From contig NZ_FQZU01000036.1 in NCBI RefSeq assembly GCF_900142135.1, positions 1-64,000 on the forward strand: a stretch of DNA of 64,000 nt. The letters run 5' to 3'. The translations under genes were made by a program, and so were the position numbers. A model generated the notes under the pieces. The model did no database searches, was not told the DNA's origin, and saw only the letters and a list, made by a program, of their open reading frames with translations. Source of the stretch: Desulfatibacillum alkenivorans DSM 16219 (GTDB lineage: Bacteria; Desulfobacterota; Desulfobacteria; Desulfobacterales; Desulfatibacillaceae). Shown piece after piece: positions 34,915-44,324 of this stretch (within the stretch, counting starts at the first letter, position 1; the number at the start of each line of letters is the position of its first letter).

Positions 34915-36468
34915 ATGAAGATAACCACCGGCGGAGAAATTGTTGTTAAATCCCTTCTGGATCAGGGCGTGCGATACGTATTTTCCATTATCGGCGGACA
35001 AATGGGAACCATCTACGACGCCATAGGCAAAAACCCCTCCATTGACGTCATTACGCCCAGGTCCGAGACTTCCACGGCCCTTATGGCATGCGGATACACG
35101 GTCACTACCGGCCTGCCGGCCGTCGCCATGTGCACGGTTGGCGCCGGCGTGGTTTACGAAGTGGGCGGACTCATAAAAGCCTGGCTTGACTACCTGCCCG
35201 TGATCTCCATTGCGCCCCAGGTTCAAAGCTACAAAATGAAGCCCAACCAGGAAAACCTCCAGGCCTGCGAGCAGGACCTTCTGTTTTCCCCCATTACTAA
35301 ATTCAACGCCATCGTCTATCACTGGGAGCGCATTCCCCAGTTGATCAACCGGGCCTTTCGCGAAGCCGCTTCAGGAATACCAGGCCCCGTCCACCTGGAC
35401 ATCCCCGTGGACGTGCTGTTCAAGCACCGTTTTCTGACCTCCCAGCGGAAAAAGCGCCTGCTGCCGCCGCCCCATCAGTCCCGGTATATCGGACCGATCC
35501 CCGGCGACGCCCCGTCCCTGGAAAAAGCATGCGGCCTTCTTAAGCAGGCGAAAAAGCCTGTCGCCGTCATCGGCCAGGGAATGGGCCGGGCCGGCAGGTT
35601 CCCTCAGATTAAAGCATGCCTGGAAAGGCTGGAGGTTCCCTTTTTAGGAACCCGGCTTTCCGCCGGAGCTTTTGACGCGGAGGACTCCTTTTTTATGGGG
35701 GATGCCGGGAGCTTTGCAAACTTTGAGGCAGGAAGAAAAATTCTGGAGCAGGCCGACTGCCTGCTGATCGCCGGCCTTGATCCCGAATCGCAACAAATCC
35801 TGAAAATCGCCCAAAATGCGACGATAATTCAAGTGGAGACCGACCCGGACGCCCTGCTGGGCCAGGAAACGGCGGCCCCGGTGTTCGCCGATCCCGAATC
35901 CGCGCTTAATCGCCTGGCCGAGGCTTTGGCCCGGCGTAAAGGCCGCAAGCCTGTCGCGTGGAAAAACAAAGCCCTTAAAACCGGCGAAGCCGCAGCGCAG
36001 CAAGTTTTGAAGGCGGCGGATGGCCCCATCCGAACCGCCTTTGAATTGCTGGACGGAGACTCTCTTAAGGACTGCATTTTGGTGGCGGACGGTGCGCCGG
36101 CCGCTTTTGCCCCTGCTTTTCTGAAAAGCCGCAAGCACGCAGGCGGACACATTATGGACCAGGGGGCCACGGCGGGCGCAGGCCTTCCCTATGCCATCGG
36201 CGCCGCGTTGGGAAACCCGGATCGCTCCGTAATTCTTTTGTGCGACAAGGAATCCTTGTTTCATCATCTCCGGGAGCTTCAACCCGCGGAGGAGTTGGGC
36301 GCCGGCATAACCATACTTTGCGTGGATGCGGCGCAGGGGCCGAACAACGCCGCAGACCTGGAAAAGGTTTTGCAAGGCTTTGGCTGCCACGTCCATCGGG
36401 CGGGGGAAAAAATCAGCATGGCAAACGTACTGAGGCATAAGGGGCAAGCAGGGGCGGTGCTGGTTTAA
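34915..36468 (+). CDS. ThDP-fold paralogue with degenerate cofactor motif
   Basis: 517 residues, two bases after the preceding ThDP enzyme. The PYR domain keeps the activating glutamate in TPRSETSTALMACGY (about 51), and the central domain is present. In the PP domain the GDG is changed (LLCDKESLFHHLREL) and the NN is replaced (ILCVDAAQGP), so the Mg-diphosphate site looks broken. ThDP sites form between the PYR domain of one chain and the PP domain of another. This chain could therefore supply the glutamate to its partner's intact PP domain, forming a heteromeric enzyme. It may alternatively be a decaying duplicate, but the frame is intact. Confidence 0.75.
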   Translation: MKITTGGEIVVKSLLDQGVRYVFSIIGGQMGTIYDAIGKNPSIDVITPRSETSTALMACGYTVTTGLPAVAMCTVGAGVVYEVGGLIKAWLDYLPVISIAPQVQSYKMKPNQENLQACEQDLLFSPITKFNAIVYHWERIPQLINRAFREAASGIPGPVHLDIPVDVLFKHRFLTSQRKKRLLPPPHQSRYIGPIPGDAPSLEKACGLLKQAKKPVAVIGQGMGRAGRFPQIKACLERLEVPFLGTRLSAGAFDAEDSFFMGDAGSFANFEAGRKILEQADCLLIAGLDPESQQILKIAQNATIIQVETDPDALLGQETAAPVFADPESALNRLAEALARRKGRKPVAWKNKALKTGEAAAQQVLKAADGPIRTAFELLDGDSLKDCILVADGAPAAFAPAFLKSRKHAGGHIMDQGATAGAGLPYAIGAALGNPDRSVILLCDKESLFHHLRELQPAEELGAGITILCVDAAQGPNNAADLEKVLQGFGCHVHRAGEKISMANVLRHKGQAGAVLV

Positions 36469-36489
36469 TCTCTTGGTGCAGGATCAGCA

Positions 36490-36513
36490 GCCGAGGGAAA
36501 GCCTCAGCGTTTT
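36490..36513 (+). terminator. Possible terminator after the ThDP pair
   Basis: GCCGAGG (36490-36496) and CCTCAGC (36502-36508) form a 7-bp stem with one internal mismatch and a 5-base loop, followed by GTTTTAGTAATTTTT. Confidence 0.4.
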
Positions 36514-36669
36514 AGTAATTTTTATCAAGTATGGACTAAATCTTTTTTATGCATTATTATACGATTGGGGGAATTGGCGAGGCATGCGCTTCTTGTTACC
36601 ATCAAGGCGCTGATGCCGGCAGTATACTTAGGGCCTGACAATTAATTTAATCACTACAGGACGGTAGCT

Positions 36670-39093
36670 TTGTTAAAATACTGTTTTGCTCGATTCCCGC
36701 TGATCGCAATTTTGACTTTTTTCCTTGGCTTTCCCCTTTCCGCATGGGCGGATCAGGCCCAATTCTCAGGCTTGTATTTCACCGCCAAGCAATCCAATCT
36801 GGGCATGCCCGTTCTCCTGAAAGCCCAATTGGTGGATTCCTCCGGCGATCCCATTCCGGAAGCGGCAATCTATTTTGACATTTATCATGACGGCGCCTGG
36901 CATATAATCAACGAGGACGACGGAGGATACATTACCGACTCCACCGGCGCGGCCAGCGCCTATTTTTATGTGGACCCGACGCTCTCCGCCGGCGATTATC
37001 AAATCCGCGCCCGTTTTGACGGCAATACGAAGTCGGAAAGCACGGTTCTGGAACAAACCCTTGAGGCCAATGAAGCCGGAATCACCTTCGCCCTGTATTT
37101 AAATGGAGATAACAATCTGGAGTCCTACGCCATAACGGATTTCTATAACGAGCTTTACCCCCACGGCCTGAACGAGTATGTCAATTTCATCGTTTTGTTC
37201 GACAGAAGGCCCGGATATTCCGCGGCGCAGGGCAATTGGACCGAAACCAGGATGTTCATCATCACCCCGGAAGCTGTGGCGGCGGGGACTTATCCTTATC
37301 AGGATTGGGGCGAGCAAAACATGGGCGACCAATCCACCTTGCAGAATTTTGTGGAAACGGCCTTTACGGACTTTCCCGCGGATAACTCGGTCCTGGTGAT
37401 TTGGGATCATGGCAGCGGATGGCAGGGTGAAACCAAATCCGCCGTATTGGAGGAAACGGACGAAACCATAACCGGCACGGAAGTGGAACTGCCCTTGCCA
37501 CCCCAGGTTGCAGCCCGGTTGGCGTCAAAAAAGTCAGCGACCATGGAGACAGACGCGGAAGAGGAAACTGTCGTCAAAGGCATCAGCTATGACGACACCT
37601 CCTACGGAGACCGCCTAAGCCTGCCGGAAGTGTCCGGCGCCATTGAAGGGTCGGGCCATACCGTAGATGTTGTCGCCATGGACGCCTGCCTGATGGGCAT
37701 GGTGGAAGTGGCGTACGAGTTAAAAAATGCAGCAAATTTCTTCGTGGCGTCGGCCGACACCGTTGCAGTCTATGGCTTTGATTATGATGATATCGGAGGA
37801 AGGCTGACGGCGGCCAACACGCCGGACGGCCGCTCCATTGCTTCGGCGTTGGTGACTTCCTATGCGAATTATTACGGGAATGACAATTATCATGCCACCC
37901 TGTCCGCCTGGGACCTAACCCTATCGGAGCCGTTATTCAGCGCCTTGGAAAATTTTTCCGCCGTATTATCAGCCAAGTTGGACCAAATTCCCTTTGCGGA
38001 AAGATCCGCTCTAAAGTCTGCAACCCAGGATATGATCGATGAAGAAGAATATCTGGACCTGGGCTCTTTAGCGTATCACGCCCAACGGGAAATTTCGAAC
38101 TCCCAGGTAGTCAATGCAGCCGCCGTCCTGCAAACCCAATTGCAAGGAAGCGCGTGCGTTAACTACTTTATCCACAGCGGTATATATAGCAGTTACAGAT
38201 ACTCGGACACGAGGGGCATGCGGGGCCTGACAATCTATTGGCCGTCACTAACCGCATGGGACTCTACCTACACAGATCCTGATGTTCTTGCTTTCACGGA
38301 CCTTTCCTGGAACCAAACCGTTCGCCTGCTATTGGACTACATCCCGCCGTCCGCCGATAACAATACAGTCCTTTGGGTCGCTGCGCCTCAAGCCGTGGAT
38401 GACGTCTCCATCTCCATGGAGTCCTTCTCAGCTGTGGATCAACGGGACAACACGGTCTATTATCAATTCACATTCACCCAAAGCCCCACCGGCGGGTCCG
38501 GCGGAAGCGATTCCAGCAACAGATACGAGTCCACCATCTACACGGACGACGGATTGGAGCCCAACCATCAATACTGTTACACGGTCTACGCCCATGACGG
38601 CGCAGGCAATGAAACCGGCGCAACTGACGAGGCTTGCGCCGTAACATTGGCCCAGACGCCCGCAGCAATAAGCCTGACCCGCAAAAACTGTGATCAGGTC
38701 CTCGCAGCCTGGGATCCGGGAGACAACCCGGACGGCACGGAATACTATTGCGAGAATATAACCACGGGAAACGCCTCAGGCTGGATTACGGATGCGGAGT
38801 GGGTAAGCGGCGACCTGCCCATCACCGCGACCTACTCATTTCGCGTCAAAGCCAGAAACTTGGAAGAGGTGGAGACCGAATGGGTGAGTCTGGGTGATTT
38901 TGAATTAGGTCCGTGCGCGGGAGACATTAACGCAGACGGCGGCATAAACATCGCAGACGCCATTCTGTGCCTGCAGATTGCTGTGGGCCTGGAGCCGGCA
39001 GGCGTGGATAAAAGCAAGTCAATCGACGCCGAATTACAAGTTGGACTTGACGAAGCCCTGTATATTTTGCAAATTAACAGCGAACACAGATAA
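36670..39093 (+). CDS. Exported clostripain-family (C11) protease with dockerin tail
   Basis: 807 residues. A signal peptide (LIAILTFFLGFPLSAWA) is followed by an Ig-like domain (about 35-125) and a peptidase C11 region (about 130-560). The catalytic His is in VIWDHGSGWQG and the Cys in VAMDACLMGMVEVAYEL. FN3-like segments follow (about 575-740). The C-terminus has a dockerin-type loop, GDINADGGINIADAILCLQ (DxNxDG), and a second, degenerate half. C11 proteases cleave after Arg and self-process in a calcium-dependent way. The start is TTG with AGGACGG upstream. A paralogue follows after 41 bp. Confidence 0.85.
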   Translation: MLKYCFARFPLIAILTFFLGFPLSAWADQAQFSGLYFTAKQSNLGMPVLLKAQLVDSSGDPIPEAAIYFDIYHDGAWHIINEDDGGYITDSTGAASAYFYVDPTLSAGDYQIRARFDGNTKSESTVLEQTLEANEAGITFALYLNGDNNLESYAITDFYNELYPHGLNEYVNFIVLFDRRPGYSAAQGNWTETRMFIITPEAVAAGTYPYQDWGEQNMGDQSTLQNFVETAFTDFPADNSVLVIWDHGSGWQGETKSAVLEETDETITGTEVELPLPPQVAARLASKKSATMETDAEEETVVKGISYDDTSYGDRLSLPEVSGAIEGSGHTVDVVAMDACLMGMVEVAYELKNAANFFVASADTVAVYGFDYDDIGGRLTAANTPDGRSIASALVTSYANYYGNDNYHATLSAWDLTLSEPLFSALENFSAVLSAKLDQIPFAERSALKSATQDMIDEEEYLDLGSLAYHAQREISNSQVVNAAAVLQTQLQGSACVNYFIHSGIYSSYRYSDTRGMRGLTIYWPSLTAWDSTYTDPDVLAFTDLSWNQTVRLLLDYIPPSADNNTVLWVAAPQAVDDVSISMESFSAVDQRDNTVYYQFTFTQSPTGGSGGSDSSNRYESTIYTDDGLEPNHQYCYTVYAHDGAGNETGATDEACAVTLAQTPAAISLTRKNCDQVLAAWDPGDNPDGTEYYCENITTGNASGWITDAEWVSGDLPITATYSFRVKARNLEEVETEWVSLGDFELGPCAGDINADGGINIADAILCLQIAVGLEPAGVDKSKSIDAELQVGLDEALYILQINSEHR

Positions 39094-39134
39094 GGAGATT
39101 TTTATCAGTTAATTAATCATAAAGGAACGCAGCT

Positions 39135-41561
39135 TTGTTTAAAATTTTTCTGGCTCGACTTCCGCTGTTTGCAATTCCGTTTTTTTTTCTTGCCGCCCCC
39201 CTTTCCTCGTGGGCGGCGGCGCCCTGTCAGTTCCCCGGCGCCCATTTTATAAACAAGCACTCCAACCTGGGCATGCCCGTTCTTCTGGAAGCCAAATTGG
39301 TCGACGAATCCGGCGATGCCATCTATAATGCGGCCATCTATTTTGATATTTATTACAATGACGCCTGGCACGTCTTTAATGAAGATGACGGAGGCTACCC
39401 AACGGACTACTTGGGCGTAGCCAAAGCCTTCTATTATGTGGATCCCGCATTCCCGAAAGGCGATTATCCCATTCGCGCCCGCTTTGAGGGCGACGCTTCT
39501 TATGCTCCGGCCTCCATTCAAAAAACGCTGACGGCCAATCTGGCCGGAGTCACCTTCGCTTTGTTTTTAAACGGGGACAATAATCTGGAGCCCTATGCCA
39601 TTGAAGATTTTTACGATGAACTGCATCCGCAGGGAACCAACGAGTACATAAACTTCATCGTTCTATTCGATAGAATCAACGGCTATGACTGGACCCATGA
39701 CAATTGGTTCGGAACCAGGATGTATGTCGTCACCCCCGACACGGTGCGCTCGGACGTGTATTTGTATCAGGATTGGGGCGAGCAAAACATGGGCGACCAA
39801 TCCACCTTACGGAATTTTGTAGAAACGGCCTTTACGGATTTTCCCGCGGAGCACTCGGTGCTGGTGATTTGGGATCACGGCAGCGGTTGGCAGGGAGAGT
39901 ACAAATCTTTGCCAGCGGAGGAACGGGACGCCCCTTTCACCGGCAAGGAAGTGGAACTGTCCTTGCCGCCCCATGTGGCCGCCCGATTGGCTTCCAAAAA
40001 GTCAACGGCGCCGCCCGCAGGGGAGGATGAGGACGCTTTCCCCGTTAAGGCCATAAGCTACGACAACACCTCGGGCAGCGACAGCCTGAGCCTGACCGAG
40101 GTTTCCGGCGCCATCGAAAATGCAGGCCTTGTTGTCGATGTTGTAGCCATGGACGCCTGCCTCATGGGCATGGTGGAAGTGGCTTACGAATTGAGGAATG
40201 TCGCCCGCTATTTCGTGGCGTCAGGCGACAACGTCAGCGCCAAAGGCTTTGATTACGCGGATATAGGCCAGAGGCTAACGGCGGACAATGCTCCCGGCGC
40301 CCGGTCCCTTGCTTCGGCGCTTGTCGACTCTTACGAAAATTTTTACGGCTCATACGACTACATGGCAACCCTTTCCGCCTGGGACCTGACCCTTATGGCG
40401 CCTTTTTTCAGCGCCCTGGAAAACTTCTCCTCCGTCCTGCTGGAAAAAATGGACCAAATCCCTTTTGCTGAAAGGGCCGATTTATACCTTGCGACCGAAA
40501 ATATGATCCAAGGCCCTCTCTATTTGGACCTGGGCTCCCTGGCTTACCACGCCCAGCAGGAAATCTCGGACGCTCAGGTGATTTCTGCGGCGGCGGAATT
40601 GGAAAGCCAGGCGCTTGGAGCCGCCTGCGTTAATTATTTTATCCACAGCGGCTATTACGGCAGTTACAAATACACGGACGAAACCAGCATGCGGGGGCTG
40701 ACCATCTATTTGCCTCCTCCTGATTACTGGGATCACAGCTACACCTATCCCCAGATATTGAGCTTTACGGACCTTTCCTGGAACCAAACCGTTCGTCTGT
40801 TATTGGATTCAACGCCCCCCGCTGCGGAAAATTCTTTTGATTGGGCGACGGCCCCCTACGCCGTCAACGAGTCATCCATTGCCATGGAGTCCTTTTCCGC
40901 CGTGGATCAATGGGAAAACCCCGTGTACTATCAATTTACATTCACTGAAAGCCCCACCGGCGGCTCGGGCGGGAATGATTCGAACAGCCATTACGAGTCC
41001 ACGGCCTATACGGACGACGGCCTGGAGCCCAACCATCAATACTGCTACACGGTCTACGCTTATGACGGCGCCGGAAACCCGACCGAAGCCATCGGCGAGG
41101 CTTGCGCAGTCACCCTGGCTCTGGCGCCGGAAGCAGGGGCCTTAAAAGCAAAAGGCTGCGACAAAATTGAGGCCGCCTGGAACACAGGGGGCAATCCGGA
41201 AGAGACGGAGTATTTTTGCGAAAACATAACCACCGGAGAAGCCTCGGGCTGGACCACAGATTCTCTATGGACCAGCAGCGGCCTTGCGACCAAAAGCGCC
41301 TATGCGTTCCGCGTCAAAGCCAGAAACTCTGCATATGTCGAGACGGATTGGGTGAGCCTGGGCGATTGCGAAACCGGGGTGTGTCACGGGGACGCCAATG
41401 CAGACGGCGCCCTTAGCCTGTCTGACGCCATAGTATGCCTGCAGATGGCAGCGGGCTTAGAGCCTGTTGGCTTGGACAAAAGCGCCGCCATTGACGCATT
41501 GCAGCAAATCGGGCTTGACGAAGCCCTGTATATTTTGCAAATTGAGGGCGAATCCAGATAG
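39135..41561 (+). CDS. Second clostripain-family protease, tandem paralogue
   Basis: 808 residues, similar along its whole length to the preceding gene: same signal peptide, Ig-like region, His motif WDHGSGWQGE, Cys motif MDACLMGMVEVAYEL, FN3-like region and dockerin loop GDANADGALSLSDAIVCLQ. It also starts at TTG with a closely similar leader (AAAGGAACGCAGC). Gene duplication is clear, but the two have diverged in the linker after the His motif (about residues 260-300), so both are probably retained and functional. Both look exported. What the dockerin-like tail docks to is unknown, since no cohesin-like gene is in the window. Confidence 0.85.
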   Translation: MFKIFLARLPLFAIPFFFLAAPLSSWAAAPCQFPGAHFINKHSNLGMPVLLEAKLVDESGDAIYNAAIYFDIYYNDAWHVFNEDDGGYPTDYLGVAKAFYYVDPAFPKGDYPIRARFEGDASYAPASIQKTLTANLAGVTFALFLNGDNNLEPYAIEDFYDELHPQGTNEYINFIVLFDRINGYDWTHDNWFGTRMYVVTPDTVRSDVYLYQDWGEQNMGDQSTLRNFVETAFTDFPAEHSVLVIWDHGSGWQGEYKSLPAEERDAPFTGKEVELSLPPHVAARLASKKSTAPPAGEDEDAFPVKAISYDNTSGSDSLSLTEVSGAIENAGLVVDVVAMDACLMGMVEVAYELRNVARYFVASGDNVSAKGFDYADIGQRLTADNAPGARSLASALVDSYENFYGSYDYMATLSAWDLTLMAPFFSALENFSSVLLEKMDQIPFAERADLYLATENMIQGPLYLDLGSLAYHAQQEISDAQVISAAAELESQALGAACVNYFIHSGYYGSYKYTDETSMRGLTIYLPPPDYWDHSYTYPQILSFTDLSWNQTVRLLLDSTPPAAENSFDWATAPYAVNESSIAMESFSAVDQWENPVYYQFTFTESPTGGSGGNDSNSHYESTAYTDDGLEPNHQYCYTVYAYDGAGNPTEAIGEACAVTLALAPEAGALKAKGCDKIEAAWNTGGNPEETEYFCENITTGEASGWTTDSLWTSSGLATKSAYAFRVKARNSAYVETDWVSLGDCETGVCHGDANADGALSLSDAIVCLQMAAGLEPVGLDKSAAIDALQQIGLDEALYILQIEGESR

Positions 41562-41591
41562 GGAGGGGTTAAACTTTTACGGAGGGGAAAA

Positions 41592-43079
41592 ATGAATCGC
41601 CGTCAATTTCTGGCCGTGTCTTCGGCCGTCAGCAGCGCCTTACTGCTGGGATCCTGCGCATCCACCACCAATCGCTACCAATTGCCCGAAGCCCTGGTCA
41701 AGCCGGACGACAAACTGGCCTTGACCAATCTGTCCATAGTGGACGTTCAAACCGGGACGATCCGCCGGGAAAACTGCATCCTGATTCAGCAGGGACGCAT
41801 CGCCCAACTGTTCACCAAGGAAGACTGGCCTTCCGTCCAGGCGGACAGGGAAATCGACCTGCAAGGCGGCTATGTCATGCCCGGGCTTATCAACGCACAC
41901 TGCCACATGACCGCGCCTTGCAGCATCGCCGTCAGTCCGGCGGCTTTGTTTTCGTACAAACGCCAGGTGGAAAGAAACGCCGAGGAATGCATCAAGCACG
42001 GAGTCACCACGGTCAGGGACATGCTATCCGTGGCGGATTGGGTTTCCGGCGTCCAATGGCTCCAGGAGCGCATGGACAGGGGCAAAATCGCCGGCCCCCG
42101 GATTATGAGATCCGTGGCCATAGACATTAACAACGGCTACGGGGACATGCTCACCAATTTCTCCACCTGGGAATCCTGGCACAACGTAGGCAGCATCAAG
42201 GAAGCCAGGAAGGCCGTCCGATCCTCGGCCGCCGGAGGCGCCGACGCCATCAAACTGTTCCAGCAGGAGACCAAGCTCCTGCTGCCATGCAATGACATGC
42301 CCCTCATGGACAAGGAAATGGTGGCGGCCGTCTGCGACGAAGCAGCCAAATGCGGCCTGCCGGTAGCCATGCATCATATGGAGATCGGCGGCCTGGGCAA
42401 AGGCCTGTACGGCGGAGTGAACACCCTGGAGCATATGGTGTGCGACGCCCCCGTACCGGAGGAAGCCTTGGAGAAACTAATTTCCCAAGGGACTTATGTC
42501 GTCCCGACAATCAGCATTCCTTACGGATATGTTTTCCCCGTAAGAGGAGACGAAAACTGGGGTACGGAAAGCACGGACTTTTACAATAACCTGAGAAGCG
42601 ACACCTTGCAGGGCTTTTTGGGAGAATTCTGCGAACCCGTGTTCGTAGAGGGCGGCATGGATTTTTGCCGCAAGTTTTCCGATCCCGACTCCTACGAGAA
42701 GCATCACCTCATCCCCTGGCTGTGCCCTTCCATATTCAACGCATACGCCAACCAGGGCGTGGCCAATATCAAGGCTCTGTATGAAGCGGGGGTCAAAATG
42801 GGCTGCGGAAACGACGGCGGCGTGCCGTTCGTCTTTCCCGGGAACATCGGGTTTGAAATGGTCCTTTTGGAGGAGGCGGGATTGCAAACCACAGACATCC
42901 TGAAAATGGCGACCATAAACAACGCCCATATTATTGGCATGGAAAACGATCTTGGAACCGTGGAAAGCCCCAAAATTGCGGACTTGGCGGTTTTCCCAGA
43001 TAATCCTCTGGAAACAGCCTCAAACGCCCTCAAACCTTCCATGGTTTTGCAGGCGGGCAGAGTGGTTTTTCAGGCATAA
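41592..43079 (+). CDS. Exported metal-dependent amidohydrolase (Tat lipoprotein-like)
   Basis: 495 residues. The N-terminus MNRRQFLAVSSA looks like a twin-arginine signal and ends in a lipobox, LLLGSC (Cys 22). The amidohydrolase barrel has NAHCHM (HxH), AIKLFQQ (bridging lysine), MHHME, NTLEHM and GCGNDGG (metal Asp), the order of imidazolonepropionase-like hydrolases. A folded, metal-loaded enzyme would fit Tat export and outer-surface anchoring. It is 30 bp behind the second protease with ACGGAGGGG upstream. Co-expression with the proteases suggests extracellular peptide or cyclic-amide breakdown, though the substrate is inference. Confidence 0.88.
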   Translation: MNRRQFLAVSSAVSSALLLGSCASTTNRYQLPEALVKPDDKLALTNLSIVDVQTGTIRRENCILIQQGRIAQLFTKEDWPSVQADREIDLQGGYVMPGLINAHCHMTAPCSIAVSPAALFSYKRQVERNAEECIKHGVTTVRDMLSVADWVSGVQWLQERMDRGKIAGPRIMRSVAIDINNGYGDMLTNFSTWESWHNVGSIKEARKAVRSSAAGGADAIKLFQQETKLLLPCNDMPLMDKEMVAAVCDEAAKCGLPVAMHHMEIGGLGKGLYGGVNTLEHMVCDAPVPEEALEKLISQGTYVVPTISIPYGYVFPVRGDENWGTESTDFYNNLRSDTLQGFLGEFCEPVFVEGGMDFCRKFSDPDSYEKHHLIPWLCPSIFNAYANQGVANIKALYEAGVKMGCGNDGGVPFVFPGNIGFEMVLLEEAGLQTTDILKMATINNAHIIGMENDLGTVESPKIADLAVFPDNPLETASNALKPSMVLQAGRVVFQA

Positions 43080-43095
43080 GATTCCACAAAGCCCC

Positions 43096-43136
43096 AAAAG
43101 GGGCGCCTCCCTTGCCTGGAAACGCCCCTTTTCAGC
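43096..43136 (+). terminator. Intrinsic terminator after the amidohydrolase
   Basis: AAAAGGGGCG (43096-43105) pairs with CGCCCCTTTT (43123-43132); the terminal T-run is part of the stem. This would end the protease-amidohydrolase transcript. Confidence 0.7.
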
Positions 43137-43242
43137 CGTGTTTATTTCATTTTTTCATGAAGATATGCGGTGTGAGTTTTTTCATACCCGGGTCTTAATT
43201 TTTTAATTGCCAATTATACTCGGGATACTTTATACTTTATTC

Positions 43243-43384
43243 ACGCTTTACAAGAGAGTGTTCGAGGTCTTTGTTTTTGGAATCCGGGCGATAACAAGCC
43301 GGGATTCCTTTGTCCTGATTACGGCAAAATATTATCCGGTCAATCCCCATTGGTTAAACCAAAGGGGATTGACCGGTTTTTTTT
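43243..43384 (+). ncRNA. Candidate small RNA (about 140 nt)
   Basis: A promoter-like pair TTGCCA (43207-43212), 18 bp, TATACT (43231-43236) is followed by a hairpin. The hairpin's arms are GGAATCCGGGC (43279-43289) and GCCGGGATTCC (43298-43308). A very strong terminator follows: CCGGTCAATCCCC (43336-43348) pairs with GGGGATTGACCGG (43364-43376), then eight Ts. No coding frame of note fits between, and the preceding gene already has its own terminator. The RNA is inferred. The terminator's last bases touch the end of the convergent methyltransferase gene and could also serve that side. Confidence 0.4.
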
Positions 43385-44189
43385 ATTGTTTAACGGCGCT
43401 CATGATGATCCATCGCCGAGCGTCATGATGGCAATGAATTCCCGAAAAGCCCTTCCGCTCCAAGGTTTGGGACAGCTCATCGGAAGTAAACCCCCGAAAG
43501 CCCATGCTGCGTGTATACTTTTCCCTGACCGCGCCCAGCAATCCATGACCCCTGCGGACAGCCGCCACGGTAAAGCAGCCTCCGGGCGCCAGAACCCGGC
43601 TGATCTCCTCCAAAGCCTTGTCCGGGTCCGGAAACAAGTGCAGAGCCCCGCAGCAATTGACCGCTTCGAAACTTTCCTCTTCAAAGGGCAGATCCAAAGC
43701 GCTGGCCCGCACATAAACCACGTTGTCCAGGCCCTGCTTTTTCGCCCGGGAGGCGCCCCAGCGCAGCATGGGAGCGGAGAGATCCAGGCCCACAACCCTG
43801 CCCTTGCCCATGGTCCTTGCGAAAGCCCGCGTATAGATGCCCGGGCCGCAGGCCAGGTCCAGCACCGAGTCGGCGTCGGCTATGTTGGCCGCCCCGGATA
43901 TGAGTTTGGCTTCCTTGTTAAAGGAAATCCCCAGGATCATGGCGGCGGCAATGCTTTTGCGCCATAACCGGCTTTCGTAAATGTTGACGATGGCGGGCGA
44001 CTCCATAAAGAACTGGGCCACGGTTTTCCTCAAATGGAGCTCCGGGACCAAATCCGCAAAGCCGTCCCTGATAGGGTAGCGCTCGCCGCAAACCTTGCAG
44101 GTGAAAAAATCCTTTTCGTCCCGATTGACGGAACAATAGCCCCCCTTGCACGAAGGACAACGAACCAGGTTTTCCGTAATCCTTTCCAT
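43383..44189 (-). CDS. Zinc-ribbon class I SAM-dependent methyltransferase
   Basis: 268 residues. An N-terminal Trm112-like zinc ribbon (LVRCPSCKGGYCS, then CKVCGERYPI) is followed by a Rossmann methyltransferase domain (about 100-225). The SAM motif is VLDLACGPGIYTRAFA, with GLDLS, ALDLPFEEESFEAV and CGALHLFPDPDKAL after it. This architecture is common in UbiE/BioC-like methyltransferases of unknown substrate. It lies downstream of ahcY on the same strand; AhcY would remove the SAH it makes, but a terminator hairpin separates them. Confidence 0.85.
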   Translation of the reverse strand: MERITENLVRCPSCKGGYCSVNRDEKDFFTCKVCGERYPIRDGFADLVPELHLRKTVAQFFMESPAIVNIYESRLWRKSIAAAMILGISFNKEAKLISGAANIADADSVLDLACGPGIYTRAFARTMGKGRVVGLDLSAPMLRWGASRAKKQGLDNVVYVRASALDLPFEEESFEAVNCCGALHLFPDPDKALEEISRVLAPGGCFTVAAVRRGHGLLGAVREKYTRSMGFRGFTSDELSQTLERKGFSGIHCHHDARRWIIMSAVKQ

Positions 44190-44220
44190 ACCCCCTCCTA
44201 TTTCCGGTAAAAATGAAAAA

Positions 44221-44245
44221 CCCGGAAGGCGGGCGGCCTTCCGGG
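44221..44245 (-). terminator. Terminator downstream of ahcY
   Basis: CCCGGAAGGC and GCCTTCCGGG form a 10-bp stem with a 5-base loop. On the minus strand it is followed by TTTTTCATTTTT. Confidence 0.7.
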
Positions 44246-44281
44246 TGAATCTGCGGCTTGAACGGCCGATATGCAGACATG

Positions 44282-44324
44282 CTCCGGCCTGCAGGACTTT
44301 GCAGGCCGGAGATTTTTTCTTTTT
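44282..44324 (+). terminator. Second hairpin with T-run on the plus strand
   Basis: CTCCGGCCTGC (44282-44292) pairs with GCAGGCCGGAG (44301-44311), then ATTTTTTCTTTTT. It directly follows the ahcY stop on the other strand and would stop any plus-strand (antisense) transcript before it enters ahcY. Confidence 0.6.

Noticed and set aside
34915-36468. Second ThDP gene as a pseudogene
   Set aside because: The frame is intact over 517 codons and coupled to its partner. Only the cofactor motif is altered.
36560-36600. Sigma-54-like TTGGCG...TGCGC before the first clostripain gene
   Set aside because: GG-N10-GC spacing is present, but the -12 element is poor (GCGC rather than TTGC).
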